In this document: positions 1-9,340 of the stretch, one piece after another
Layout of the letters: each line of letters opens with the position of its first letter
Position numbering within the stretch: the first letter of the stretch is position 1
Source of the DNA: Aminiphilus circumscriptus DSM 16581
GTDB lineage: Bacteria > Synergistota > Synergistia > Synergistales > Aminiphilaceae
Direction of reading: 5' to 3'
NCBI RefSeq assembly: GCF_000526375.1
Contig: NZ_JAFY01000002.1
Coordinates: 62,001-126,000, forward strand
DNA: 64,000 bases
Notes under the pieces: generated by a model
The model's input: the letters and a program-made list of their open reading frames with translations, nothing else
Databases searched by the model: none
Told to the model about the DNA's origin: nothing
Translations under genes and position numbers: made by a program

Positions 1-620
1 GCGGCGACGGGGCGCACGGGGAAACCCTCCCTGATGGAGGCGTCGCGGTAGATGACAAGGCCGTTGAGAAGATACGTCATGGAGCAGAGGCCGGAGCAGT
101 CGATCCCCTGAGGAGTCTTCCCTCCCCAGCGATACTGGGTCCCCAGGTAGGCGAGGGCATCCTCCGCGAGATGTCGCCGGGTGCACTCCTCGCCCTCCTC
201 GTTCCAGTTCCGAGCCGGGCGCAGCGCACAGGCCCGGACGAAACCCTCCCTTCCGTCCGCCAGGGTGACGGAGCGCCACTCGGCGTCCTCCCCTGCGGCG
301 GCTCCTCCGGCGAGCACCGCCCCCCGGGGAAGGGTCACAAGCACCGAGCTGCGGTACGCGGGGGCGGAAAGCACGTCCGCGAAGGGGCGAATCACCACCG
401 AGCGCGCCTCCACCTCCCAGGCGAGGGCGTCTCTCTCGCCGAGAGCACCCGGACGGGCGAACCCCTCGTAGCGGTAGCGGGTCCGGAACCGGAGCCACCC
501 CTTTTCCTCCCCGAGCACGGTGACGACCATGCCGTAGAGCACTTCGTCGGCAAGCTCGCTCCCCTCCCGCGGTTCCAGAAAGAGGGGACAGATGGGAACG
601 GTGACGACCGCGTCACGCAT
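1..620 (-). CDS. NlpC/P60 endopeptidase with SH3b domains, partial (C-terminus beyond window)
   Basis: Cut by the left window edge; 206 codons are visible. ATG at 620 overlaps the stop of the upstream hydrolase gene by 8 bases, so translation is probably coupled. Residues ~1-60 and ~75-135 look like two bacterial SH3 domains. From ~155 the NlpC/P60 fold begins with YRWGG and GIDCSGL, giving catalytic Cys175. There is no signal peptide, so it should be cytosolic. Tandem SH3b plus NlpC/P60 beside a dipeptide transporter is the layout of YkfC-type gamma-D-glutamyl-L-diamino acid endopeptidases, which trim murein tripeptides to L-Ala-D-Glu. The catalytic His and third residue lie outside the window, so activity is inferred. 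Confidence 0.85.
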   Translation of the reverse strand, partial: MRDAVVTVPICPLFLEPREGSELADEVLYGMVVTVLGEEKGWLRFRTRYRYEGFARPGALGERDALAWEVEARSVVIRPFADVLSAPAYRSSVLVTLPRGAVLAGGAAAGEDAEWRSVTLADGREGFVRACALRPARNWNEEGEECTRRHLAEDALAYLGTQYRWGGKTPQGIDCSGLCSMTYLLNGLVIYRDASIREGFPVRPVA

Positions 621-1515
621 GGAGCCACTCCTTTCTCGTCTCGTAAACGTAACGGGACAGGCGCCCGATGAGTTCCTTCGCCTCCGGTTCGGGCATGCCC
701 GTGGTAAACACGCCGAAGAAGTAGGCGTCCTCAGGCGCGCTTCCGCTGCCCGGCACATTCCCGCAGGCGGACGCGACATCCCTCGCGCCGGGGAAAAAGA
801 TTCCCGCATCGTGCCGCACATAGGAAAGTCCGCCGGGCTTGTGCGCAAGAAGACATTCTTCCTCGGTGAAATAACGGAGGAGCATGGAATCCGACCGGAC
901 GTGGAGCAGGATCTCCAGCGCCTTTCGCGCTCCCTCTCTTCCGCCCCAGGGGATGCTGCTCCGCTCCGAAAAGGCGTTCAAACCGGAGGAGGACATCGCG
1001 TCCGGAAGGGGAAGTCCCCGGGAGACGGCGAAAAGCTCTTCGTAGAGCAGCGCCTGATCCGCAAGGGTCGTGACGTTCTCACGGCCCCGACGGGCCGCGT
1101 CGAAATCCATCATCTTCCGACGAAACTGCGTTCCCGAAAGCCCCAGCGCCCGACCGACCCGGTTCACCCGGTCCATTCCCAGACGGTCCAGGAGGAGATT
1201 CGTGGCAGTGTTGTCGCTGTAGAAAATCATGAGCCGCGCCAGGTCGCCCACGGACCAGACGGGGTTGTCCAGAAGCGACACGAGGCTGTAGGGAACCTTC
1301 TCCTCCTCCCGAGGCGCAAGCGTCTCCTCCCAGGAAATGCCCTCTTCGAGAAGGGCCGCGAGGAGGAGAACCTTGATGGTGCTCGCCGCGGGCATCTCTC
1401 TGTCGACGTTCCGGCAGAAAAGCGTCCTTCCCCTCCCGTAATGCCGCAACAGTATCGCGACGGTGCCACCGCAGGCGGCACAGCGCTCTTCCATCGATTT
1501 CCAGTCCATGGCCAT
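613..1515 (-). CDS. Class A beta-lactamase-fold serine hydrolase, cytosolic
   Basis: 300 aa. The penicillin-recognising signatures are present: SxxK as S45-T-I-K48, SDN at S100-N102, and KPGG at K226-G229 in the KTG position. A clear Glu166-type ENxxLN omega-loop motif is not evident, so it may be a peptidase or other serine hydrolase rather than a true beta-lactamase. No signal peptide is visible, which is unusual for this fold and suggests action on imported peptides in the cytosol. The start at ATG 1515 was chosen because AAGGAGGAGA lies just upstream; an in-frame start at 1569 is possible but has no such site. It lies between the peptide-binding protein and the NlpC/P60 gene on the same strand. 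Confidence 0.8.
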   Translation of the reverse strand: MAMDWKSMEERCAACGGTVAILLRHYGRGRTLFCRNVDREMPAASTIKVLLLAALLEEGISWEETLAPREEEKVPYSLVSLLDNPVWSVGDLARLMIFYSDNTATNLLLDRLGMDRVNRVGRALGLSGTQFRRKMMDFDAARRGRENVTTLADQALLYEELFAVSRGLPLPDAMSSSGLNAFSERSSIPWGGREGARKALEILLHVRSDSMLLRYFTEEECLLAHKPGGLSYVRHDAGIFFPGARDVASACGNVPGSGSAPEDAYFFGVFTTGMPEPEAKELIGRLSRYVYETRKEWLHA

Positions 1516-1587
1516 GCTCGTACCGTCTCCTCCTTCGCCCCCCGGAGGGAGCGAGACTTTCCTTTCCACCGGAGCGACAAAGCCGAA

Positions 1588-1614
1588 AGCGTCCGGCGGT
1601 GTCCGCCGGACGCT
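1588..1614 (-). terminator. Hairpin between binding protein and hydrolase genes
   Basis: Perfect 12-bp stem (AGCGTCCGGCGG against CCGCCGGACGCT) with a 3-base loop, 29 bases past the stop of the peptide-binding protein gene. On the minus strand it is followed by TTTCGGCTTTG, a weak U-rich tail. It probably works as a partial terminator or mRNA-stabilising structure that sets the hydrolase and endopeptidase below the binding protein in abundance. Confidence 0.6.
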
Positions 1615-1642
1615 CCGAAAACAGGGACGTTCGACGAAAAAA

Positions 1643-3238
1643 TCAGTGGTCTTCGATAACGATATTCCCCATGTACCAGGAACCCATCTTGGTCCGCTCC
1701 AACCCCTTCACGTAGGGACGGATCACGCTGTCGTCCACGGGGTAAAACAGGGGCAGGATGGGCATGTCCTCCATGAAGAGCGCGTGGGCCTTGTACATGG
1801 CCTCGTCGCGCTCCACGCCGGAGACTTGGCGGGCTTTCTGGATGAGTGCGTCGTACTCGGGGTTGCTCCAGCGGGGCCAGTTGGTCCCTGCACCGGTGGT
1901 GAACATTTCGAGGAAGGTCATGGGATCGGGATAGTCACCCCACCAGTTGCCGCGACCGACGTCGTAGTTGCCCTCCCGGCGGGTGCTGGCATAGACCTGC
2001 CACTCCTGGTTCCCCAGCTCCACGTCAATGCCCAGGTTCTTCCGCCACATTTCCTGCACGGCCTCGGCAAGGCCTTTGTGCTCCTCGCTGGTGTTGTAGA
2101 GAAGGGTGAACTTGGGGAATCCTTTGCCGTCGGGATAGCCCGCCTCGGCGAGGAGTTTCTTCGCCTCTTCGGGTTTGGCCTTCCCCTCGGGGTCCAGACC
2201 GAAGCATCCCGAGGTCTTGCTGAAATCCTTGCCCGTGCTGTCCTTCAGCCCCTCGGGGACGAGACCGCAGGCGGGAATCTCGGAACTCTGGCGCACCTTC
2301 TCCACGATGGCCTTGCGGTCGATGGCCAGGGCGAGGGCCTTGCGGACCCGCACGTCGTCGAAGGGCTTCCGGGTGGTGTTCACCGTGTAGAAGAAGGAGA
2401 TGATGCGCGGATAGGCCACGTACCCCTCCATCTTGGAGACCCGGGGCAGCTCCTGAAGGGGAATGTTCTCCATGATGTCCAGCTCGCCGTTCTCGAAGGC
2501 CGTGAGTTCCGTGGAATGCTCGGGGATCACCACCGCATCGATCCGGGACAGTTTCACGTTCGCCGCGTCCCAGTATTCGGGGTTCTTTTCGAGCACCACC
2601 AGGTCGGGCTGGAAGGTGGTCATCTTGTAGGGACCGTTGCTGATGTAGGTCTCCACTTTGCGGGCCCAGTTGTCGGGAGCCTTCTCCACGATGTCCTCCC
2701 GGACGGGCATGAAGACCATGAAGGCCACGAGATCGAGGAAGTAGGGAGTGGGGTTCTCCAGGGTCACCACGAGTGTCTTGTCGTCCGGGCAGGAGATGGC
2801 GATGTCCTCCGCCTTGCCCTCTCCCTTGTAGAAGGCCTCGCCGCCCTTGATGTAATAGAAGATGAAGGCGTAGCCGGAACCTACCTTGGGATCGAGGGAG
2901 CGCCGCCAGGAATATTCGAAATCCTGGGCACGGACGGGCTTGCCGTCGGACCACTTGGCGTCCCGGAGCTTGAAGGTGTAGGTCTTGCCGTCCTCGGAGA
3001 CGCTCCAGGATTCGGCCATACCAGGCACGAGCTCGCCGTTCCGGTCCCGGAGAAGCCCCTCGAAGCAGTGGTCGATGATGAAGCCGCCGATGAGGTCGCC
3101 GTTCAGAACAGGGTCGAGCGTCTTGGGCTCACGGGCCAGATTGTAGCGTATAACCTGCTCCGCCGCGGCCGCGGGAAGCGCCGCCACGCACAGGCCGATC
3201 AGGGCGACGAGGAGCAATAGAACTACGGATCTTTTCAT
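1643..3238 (-). CDS. Peptide ABC transporter, periplasmic substrate-binding protein
   Basis: 531 aa, family SBP_bac_5 (OppA/DppA/MppA). The N-terminus is a standard Sec signal (MKR, then a Leu/Val-rich stretch, ending ALPAAAA-E near residue 25). No clean lipobox is seen, so the protein should be free in the periplasm of a diderm. The mature start, with YNLAREPKTLDP, and internal DDVRVRKALALAIDR are characteristic of the family. ATG 3238 was chosen for the GGGAGG site and signal peptide; the frame stays open to 3388 without another good site. It follows both ATPase genes after a 168-bp gap. The ligand cannot be read from sequence; oligopeptides or murein peptides are the likely choices. Confidence 0.93.
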   Translation of the reverse strand: MKRSVVLLLLVALIGLCVAALPAAAAEQVIRYNLAREPKTLDPVLNGDLIGGFIIDHCFEGLLRDRNGELVPGMAESWSVSEDGKTYTFKLRDAKWSDGKPVRAQDFEYSWRRSLDPKVGSGYAFIFYYIKGGEAFYKGEGKAEDIAISCPDDKTLVVTLENPTPYFLDLVAFMVFMPVREDIVEKAPDNWARKVETYISNGPYKMTTFQPDLVVLEKNPEYWDAANVKLSRIDAVVIPEHSTELTAFENGELDIMENIPLQELPRVSKMEGYVAYPRIISFFYTVNTTRKPFDDVRVRKALALAIDRKAIVEKVRQSSEIPACGLVPEGLKDSTGKDFSKTSGCFGLDPEGKAKPEEAKKLLAEAGYPDGKGFPKFTLLYNTSEEHKGLAEAVQEMWRKNLGIDVELGNQEWQVYASTRREGNYDVGRGNWWGDYPDPMTFLEMFTTGAGTNWPRWSNPEYDALIQKARQVSGVERDEAMYKAHALFMEDMPILPLFYPVDDSVIRPYVKGLERTKMGSWYMGNIVIEDH

Positions 3239-3406
3239 CTCATGTTCCCTCCCTGCAAAGGTCTTCTGATGCCGCTGCAACTCCCTTTCGCAAACCTTCG
3301 GGTCCGGAATTTCGCGAGACGAGCGTCCCCCCCTTCGCTGCCACACCTCCTGCGGAAACTCTCTCCCGCACACCTCTCCCCACGACACGACCGCTTCCGG
3401 AGATGT

Positions 3407-4428
<1,022 letters not shown>

Positions 4429-4432
<4 letters not shown>

Positions 4433-5556
4433 CGGACAGCCTCCCTTCGCGCAGAGCGGTCTCCCCGGGCGGCGAAGAGCCGCTCCCGAGCGGATGCGGG
4501 CGCTCCCGGGTCATGGAGCCAGCAGGCGACGCGGCGCCCCGGCCCGGGACTGGAGAAACGGGGCGGGCGCTCCCGGCAGACGCGCAGTGCCAGAGGGCAG
4601 CGCTCCACGAAGGGACATCCCCGGGGAGGATGCAGCAGGTCCGGCGGCGTTCCGGGAATCGGCACCAGCCGATGTTCCGCGTTCCCCCGGCGGGAATAGC
4701 CGGGAAGCGCCCGCAGCAGTCCCACCGTGTAGGGGTGCAGCGGCGTCGCGAAGAGCTCCTCCGACGCGGCCTCTTCCATGACCTGACCGCCGTACATGAC
4801 GAGGATGCGCGAGCACACCTCGGAGACCACGCCGAGATCGTGGGTGATGAGGATGATGGCGGTGCGGATCTTCGCCCGGAGATCGTTCATGAGGTCCAGC
4901 ATCTGGGCCTGGATGGTCACGTCCAACGCCGTGGTGGGCTCGTCGGCGATGAGCAGGGCGGGCTCGCAGGCCAGGGACATGGCGATCATGGCCCGCTGGC
5001 GCATGCCGCCGCTGAACTGATGAGGATAGTCCCGGACGCGTTTTTCCGGCGAGGGAATGCCCACGAGGCGCAATCCCTCCACGGCGCGCTCCCAGGCCTC
5101 TTTCTTCGAGATTTTCCGGTGGAGGCGCAGCACCTCCACAATCTGCTCCCCCACGGTGAACACGGGATTCAGGGAGGTCATGGGATCCTGAAAGATCATG
5201 GTCAGGTCGTCCCCTCGGAGGGAGCGCATCTCCCGCTCGCTCTTGGCGAGCAGATCTTCGCCCCGGAAGAGCACCCGTCCCGCCGTGACCCGCCCGGGAT
5301 AGGGAAGAAGGCGCAGAATCGACAGGGAGGTGACGCTCTTGCCGCTTCCCGATTCCCCCACGATGCCGAAGGCCTCTCCCGCCTTCAGGGAGAAATCGAT
5401 GCCCCGCAGGGCCTTTACCTCTCCCACGTGGGTGAAGAAGGACGTGTACAGGTTCTCGACCCGCAACAGTTCCGCCGTTTCCATTTTCCCGGCGGCAACG
5501 GAGCGGTCTTCGGGGGGATACGACCCGACGGTCTGTTTTTTTTCCGTTCCGATCAT
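4429..5556 (-). CDS. dppD: Peptide ABC transporter ATP-binding protein (OppD/DppD type)
   Basis: 375 aa. Walker A GESGSGKS at ~67-74, signature SGGMRQR, Walker [13 protein letters not shown] and switch His in LITHDLG are visible. It carries the Cys-containing C-terminal oligo/dipeptide extension ([11 protein letters not shown]). ATG 5556 is supported by GGGAGGAGA nine bases upstream. A second in-frame Met at residue 25 would give a length closer to the family norm, but has no better site. It sits 15 bp after the permease gene and overlaps the next ATPase. Confidence 0.95.
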
Positions 5557-5571
5557 CGCCTGTCTCCTCCC

Positions 5572-6531
5572 CTACTTCCGCAGCCGCGGGTCGAGGGCGT
5601 CGCGGAGTCCGTCGCCGACGAAGTTGAATCCCAGCATGGTGATGCAGATGGATGCCGCGGGAAAGAAGAGCTGGTAGGGATAGGAGCGCAAGCCCCCCAG
5701 TGCATCCGAGCAGAGCGAACCCCAGGACGCCATGGGCGCGGAAATGCCGATGCCGATGAAGCTCAGAAAGGACTCGGTGAAGATCGCTCCGGGGATCATC
5801 ATGGTGGCCGTCACGAGAATCGGCCCCATGGCGTTGGGAATGAGGTGCCGCGTGAGGAGGCGCCACGTCCCCGCCCCGAGCACCCGGGCGGCGAGGACGA
5901 ACTCCTGTTCCTTCAGGGCAAGGACCTGACCGCGGACGATGCGCACCATTCCCACCCAGTACACCAGTCCCAGGGCGATGAAAATGTTGTGCAGCCCCGT
6001 GCCGAGGAGCACCATGAGGAGGATCGAGTAGAGCACGAGGGGAATGGTGGAGGCGATGTCCACGAGACGCATGAGAATGTTGTCCCAGCGCCCTCCCATG
6101 TACCCCGAGAAACCGCCGTAGAGAACGCCGATGACGCAGCTCGTCGCCGTGGCGATGATCCCAACCAGCAGGGAGATGCGCCCGCCCATCATGACCCGGA
6201 CGAAGAGGTCCCTGCCGTGGGCGTCCGTGCCAAACCAGTGTTCGGCGCTTGGAGATTCGTAGGCCCGGTCCAGATTCTGCTCCCGGTAGGAATGGCTCGA
6301 CAGGATGGGGCCGAAGATGGCGAAGGCGAAGATGAGCGCCAAAAGCACAAGGCCGATGAGTGCCGTGGGATTGCGGCGAAAGCGGCGCCATGCGTCCTGC
6401 AGATAGGTGAGACTGGGGCGGCTGATGTGTTCCCCCTGCTGTTCCAAGGCGGGGATGGGCTCCCACAGTTCGGGGGAAAGCGTTCCTTCCTCCGTCATGC
6501 CTGTAGAAAATTCCGGATACGACGTAGACAT
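5572..6531 (-). CDS. dppC: Peptide ABC transporter permease (DppC type)
   Basis: 319 aa inner-membrane subunit. A ~40-residue cytosolic N-terminus precedes the first membrane segment (NPTALIGLVLLALIFAFAIF), followed by about five more. The periplasmic motif HWFGTDAHGRDLF is typical of DppC/OppC. The EAA loop that docks the ATPases is visible around EFVLAARVLGAG with the conserved Gly and the following HLIPN. ATG 6531 has GAGGAGG nine bases upstream. It is 14 bp behind the partner permease in the same operon. Confidence 0.95.
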   Translation of the reverse strand: MSTSYPEFSTGMTEEGTLSPELWEPIPALEQQGEHISRPSLTYLQDAWRRFRRNPTALIGLVLLALIFAFAIFGPILSSHSYREQNLDRAYESPSAEHWFGTDAHGRDLFVRVMMGGRISLLVGIIATATSCVIGVLYGGFSGYMGGRWDNILMRLVDIASTIPLVLYSILLMVLLGTGLHNIFIALGLVYWVGMVRIVRGQVLALKEQEFVLAARVLGAGTWRLLTRHLIPNAMGPILVTATMMIPGAIFTESFLSFIGIGISAPMASWGSLCSDALGGLRSYPYQLFFPAASICITMLGFNFVGDGLRDALDPRLRK

Positions 6532-6545
6532 GGATCAGAACCTCC

Positions 6546-7466
6546 TCACTTGCCGACCTTGATCCGGGGATCGAGAAATCCGTAGAGGAGATCCACCGCA
6601 AGGATCGCGACGCAGAGAATGATGGACTGGAACAGAGTGAGCCCCATGAGAACCGTGTAGTCCCGGCTCGTGACGCTCTCCACGAAGAATTTTCCCATGC
6701 CGGGAATGGCGAAGATCTTCTCCACCACGAAGGAACCGGTGATGATGGAGGCGATGAGAGGGCCGATGTAGGTGACCACGGGAATGAGGGCGTTCCGGAG
6801 AGCGTGGCGGAAGACGATGGAGAATTCCGAGACGCCCTTTGCCCTGGCGGTGCGGATGTAGTCCTGCTGCAGCACCTCCAGCATGCTCGACCGGGTGAGG
6901 CGGAGGACGAAGGAGAGAGAGTATCCTCCGAGGGCGATCACGGGAAGCACGTAATGTTTCCAGGTCCGGAGGCCGAAGGAAGGAAACCAGTTCAGCCTTG
7001 CGCTGAAGACGTAGATGAGAAGCGTCGCCAGAACGAAACTCGGAATGGTCTGCCCCAGCGTGGCGAGAAAGCGGATGAACTGATCCGAGGCATGCCCGCT
7101 CCGCACCGCCGCGAGCACCCCCAGGGGAATGCCCAAAAGGAGCACCACCCCCACCGCGAGGAGACCGACCTTCATGGACACGGGAAAACTCTGACCTATT
7201 ATTTCCTCCACGGAGACGCCGATCTTCTGGAAGGATGGACCGAGATCCCAGGTGAGTATGCCCTTGAGGTAGTCCACATACTGCTTCGGAAGGGGGTCGT
7301 CCAGGTGGTACTTGGCCTCCAGGGCCTTGACCACCGCGTCGGGAAGCTGCTTTTCCAACTGGAACGGCCCTCCAGGCACCGCGTGCATCATGAGAAACGT
7401 GACGGTCACCACGGCCCAGATGGTCAACAACACGGAGATGAATCGATTGAGCAGAAAACGAGTCAA
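6546..7466 (-). CDS. dppB: Peptide ABC transporter permease (DppB type), first gene of the operon
   Basis: 306 aa, six membrane segments. The first helix starts almost at residue 3, as in DppB/OppB. The family EAA loop (YIRTARAKGVSE...HALRNALIP) is near 190-220 and the C-terminus ends in the usual FLDPRIK. The start is a TTG at 7466 with AAGGGGGG eight bases upstream; no better ATG is available that keeps the first helix. It is the promoter-proximal gene; a good minus-strand promoter lies ~180 bp upstream. Confidence 0.93.
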   Translation of the reverse strand: MTRFLLNRFISVLLTIWAVVTVTFLMMHAVPGGPFQLEKQLPDAVVKALEAKYHLDDPLPKQYVDYLKGILTWDLGPSFQKIGVSVEEIIGQSFPVSMKVGLLAVGVVLLLGIPLGVLAAVRSGHASDQFIRFLATLGQTIPSFVLATLLIYVFSARLNWFPSFGLRTWKHYVLPVIALGGYSLSFVLRLTRSSMLEVLQQDYIRTARAKGVSEFSIVFRHALRNALIPVVTYIGPLIASIITGSFVVEKIFAIPGMGKFFVESVTSRDYTVLMGLTLFQSIILCVAILAVDLLYGFLDPRIKVGK

Positions 7467-7642
7467 ACTCTTCCCCCCTTCTGCGTCTCCGACCCGCAGT
7501 GGTCGGAAGACGCATCCTTCCTGTCGTTTTCTCCATCCTTACGCAAGAGACACTCCCAAGGAATGTCCTTCCGAAACGGATGAATTTCTGAAATCTCTTT
7601 ACTTTCTTTCGATGGCGACATGTCCCGGCCAGTCTGACGCCT

Positions 7643-7671
7643 ACCATACCCCATCATTTCAGAAAAAGCAA
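7643..7671 (-). promoter_or_regulatory. Promoter of the peptide ABC operon
   Basis: On the minus strand, TTGCTT and TATGGT are separated by exactly 17 bp. It points at dppB. No other convincing promoter was found between here and the binding protein, so it probably drives all five transporter genes. Confidence 0.55.
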
Positions 7672-7827
7672 TTTCCCCCGCCAAAAATTTCTCTTCAGTC
7701 CGACTGAGTGTATATTGAACACATAACGACTCATCACAGGTTTTTTCGCCTCTTTTTCGGAGCGCTTCTTCCTTTCGGCCTCCGCGAAGGAAGACGGTCT
7801 CGCAGAAAAGAATCCGGGAAGCGATTG

Positions 7828-7856
7828 TTACAGAGCTGTTGCAGACGTGCTAGAAT
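7828..7856 (+). promoter_or_regulatory. Promoter of the TTT transporter operon
   Basis: TTACAG and TAGAAT are separated by 17 bp, with an extended -10 (TGC before TAGAAT). It lies ~70 bp before the start of the TctC-like gene. Confidence 0.6.
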
Positions 7857-7924
7857 TGAATATGAAGTATCCCGTTCTCTTACGGGCACATGCCCCAAAA
7901 CAACCATGGAGGAGGAATCTACCC

Positions 7925-8866
7925 ATGAGAAGAGTATTCCTGTGCTGTGCGGTAGCGGCGTTTCTCCTTTCCCTGCCCTTCACGGCCTTCGGAGCCTATC
8001 CGGAGAAACCCGTGACGCTCATCGTGGCCTCCGAGCCCGGGGGCGGAACGGATACCATGGCGCGCCTCTTCGCGAAGTTCGCGGAAAAATACTTTCCTCA
8101 GCCCTTCGTCATCGAAAACCGCCCCGGCGCGGGAGGCCAGATCGGTTTCGAGGCTCTTGCCCGAGCCAAAAAGGACGGCTACACCATCGGCACGCTCTAC
8201 ACCCCCCACGTGGCGGCCCATATTTCCGCAAAGCGGGCAAAATACACCCTTGAAGATTTCGTCCCTCTCTTCAACTTCGTGTCCGATCCCGGCGTGGTCG
8301 TGGTGAACGCCGCGAGCCCCTTCCAGACCCTGGAGGATCTGGTGACGGCGGCGAAGGACAAGAAGCTCAACGGCTCCACCTCCGGCCCCGGCGGAGATGA
8401 CTTCTTCGCCCTGACGCAGCTCAACGAGGCGGCGGGAATCGAGATCAAGAGCGTTCCTGAAAAAGGTTCCTCGGGACAGAAGGCGGCGGTGCTCGGCGGA
8501 CACGTGGACGTGGGCTTCATGAACTGGTCCCAGATCAAGCCCAATTTCCAGAGCGGCGAGATCCGCATCCTCGGTATCATGACGCCGGAGCGGATCGCGG
8601 AACTCCCGGACGTTCCCACTTGCCTGGAACAGGGCTACCGGGTGATCTCCGACTCCTCCCGGGGATTCGCGGCTCCCGCGGGCGTCTCCGAGGAAGTCCT
8701 CAAGGCCCTCGACGAAACCTTCCGGAAGGTGCTGGACGACGCGGAATTTCAAGAGGCGGCGAAGGAGCAGCTCGAGATGAACGTTCTGGACGGCCCCGCC
8801 TACAAGGCGTACCTGGAGGAACTCCTCACCGTGACGAACAAGGCCTTCGAGAAGGAACCCTGGTAG
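7925..8866 (+). CDS. tctC: Tripartite tricarboxylate transporter substrate-binding protein (TctC/Bug family)
   Basis: 313 aa. Sec signal at ~1-23, cut after FTAFGA. The mature protein begins YPEKPVTLIV, the hallmark start of Bug-type binding proteins, and has the ligand-loop GGGTDTMAR and ENRPGAGGQIG motifs near the N-terminus. ATG 7925 follows GGAGGAGGAA; an upstream in-frame start at 7847 would disrupt the signal peptide. It is the first gene of a B-A-containing TTT operon. Substrates of the family are carboxylates (citrate, tartrate, aromatic acids, some amino acids); which one cannot be told. Confidence 0.93.
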   Translation: MRRVFLCCAVAAFLLSLPFTAFGAYPEKPVTLIVASEPGGGTDTMARLFAKFAEKYFPQPFVIENRPGAGGQIGFEALARAKKDGYTIGTLYTPHVAAHISAKRAKYTLEDFVPLFNFVSDPGVVVVNAASPFQTLEDLVTAAKDKKLNGSTSGPGGDDFFALTQLNEAAGIEIKSVPEKGSSGQKAAVLGGHVDVGFMNWSQIKPNFQSGEIRILGIMTPERIAELPDVPTCLEQGYRVISDSSRGFAAPAGVSEEVLKALDETFRKVLDDAEFQEAAKEQLEMNVLDGPAYKAYLEELLTVTNKAFEKEPW

Positions 8867-8877
8867 GCGCATTCCAC

Positions 8878-9333
8878 ATGCGACGCACCACGTCGGACGG
8901 ACTTTTCGGAGCAGCCGGCCTGGCGCTGGCGGCGGCGGTCGCCCTTGCGGCGACTGACTTTCCCGAGCGCGCCGACGCGGCGGTGCGCTATCTGTACTTT
9001 CTTTCGCTCGTCCTCGGCCTGCTCTCGCTTCTTCTGGTGTCTCAGAGCCTTCTCCGCTTCCGAAAGGAAACGGAGAAGGCCTCCTCCGTGGAATGGGTGC
9101 GCGCCCCGCTCCCCTTCCTGGGAACGCTTTTTGCCATGCTCTGCTACGCCTGGATCACGCCCCGCCTCGGTTTTTTCCCCGCGAGTTTCCTCTTCATGCT
9201 CTGCCTCGGCTGGTTCCTCGGGTTTCGGAAACCTCTCCCCCTTTTGGGAGGAACGGCGGGGCTGCTCGCCTTCATCTGGCTGATCTTCGTCAAGTTTCTC
9301 GCCGTGCCCGTCCCCGGCGGCCCCTGGGGGTGA
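8878..9333 (+). CDS. tctB: TTT transporter small membrane subunit (TctB family)
   Basis: 151 aa with four hydrophobic segments (about 8-26, 38-56, 78-97 and a longer stretch at 110-143), as usual for TctB. Start ATG 8878, 11 bp after the TctC stop, has only a weak GTAGG site, so it may depend on coupling. The frame is open far upstream but that part is antisense-like shadow inside tctC. It forms the membrane complex with TctA. Confidence 0.9.
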   Translation: MRRTTSDGLFGAAGLALAAAVALAATDFPERADAAVRYLYFLSLVLGLLSLLLVSQSLLRFRKETEKASSVEWVRAPLPFLGTLFAMLCYAWITPRLGFFPASFLFMLCLGWFLGFRKPLPLLGGTAGLLAFIWLIFVKFLAVPVPGGPWG

Positions 9334-9340
9334 CCGTACC

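Larger units (their letters stand above)
7467..7924. other. Divergent intergenic region, peptide operon / TTT operon
   Basis: 458 bp without a gene. It is AT-richer than its surroundings and holds one promoter on each strand plus long leaders (~175 bases for the peptide operon, ~65 for the TTT operon). Short open frames here lack ribosome binding sites. Confidence 0.7.

Noticed and set aside
4513-6585. 690-codon plus-strand frame opposite the ABC transporter genes
   Set aside because: Antisense shadow across three well-defined minus-strand genes.
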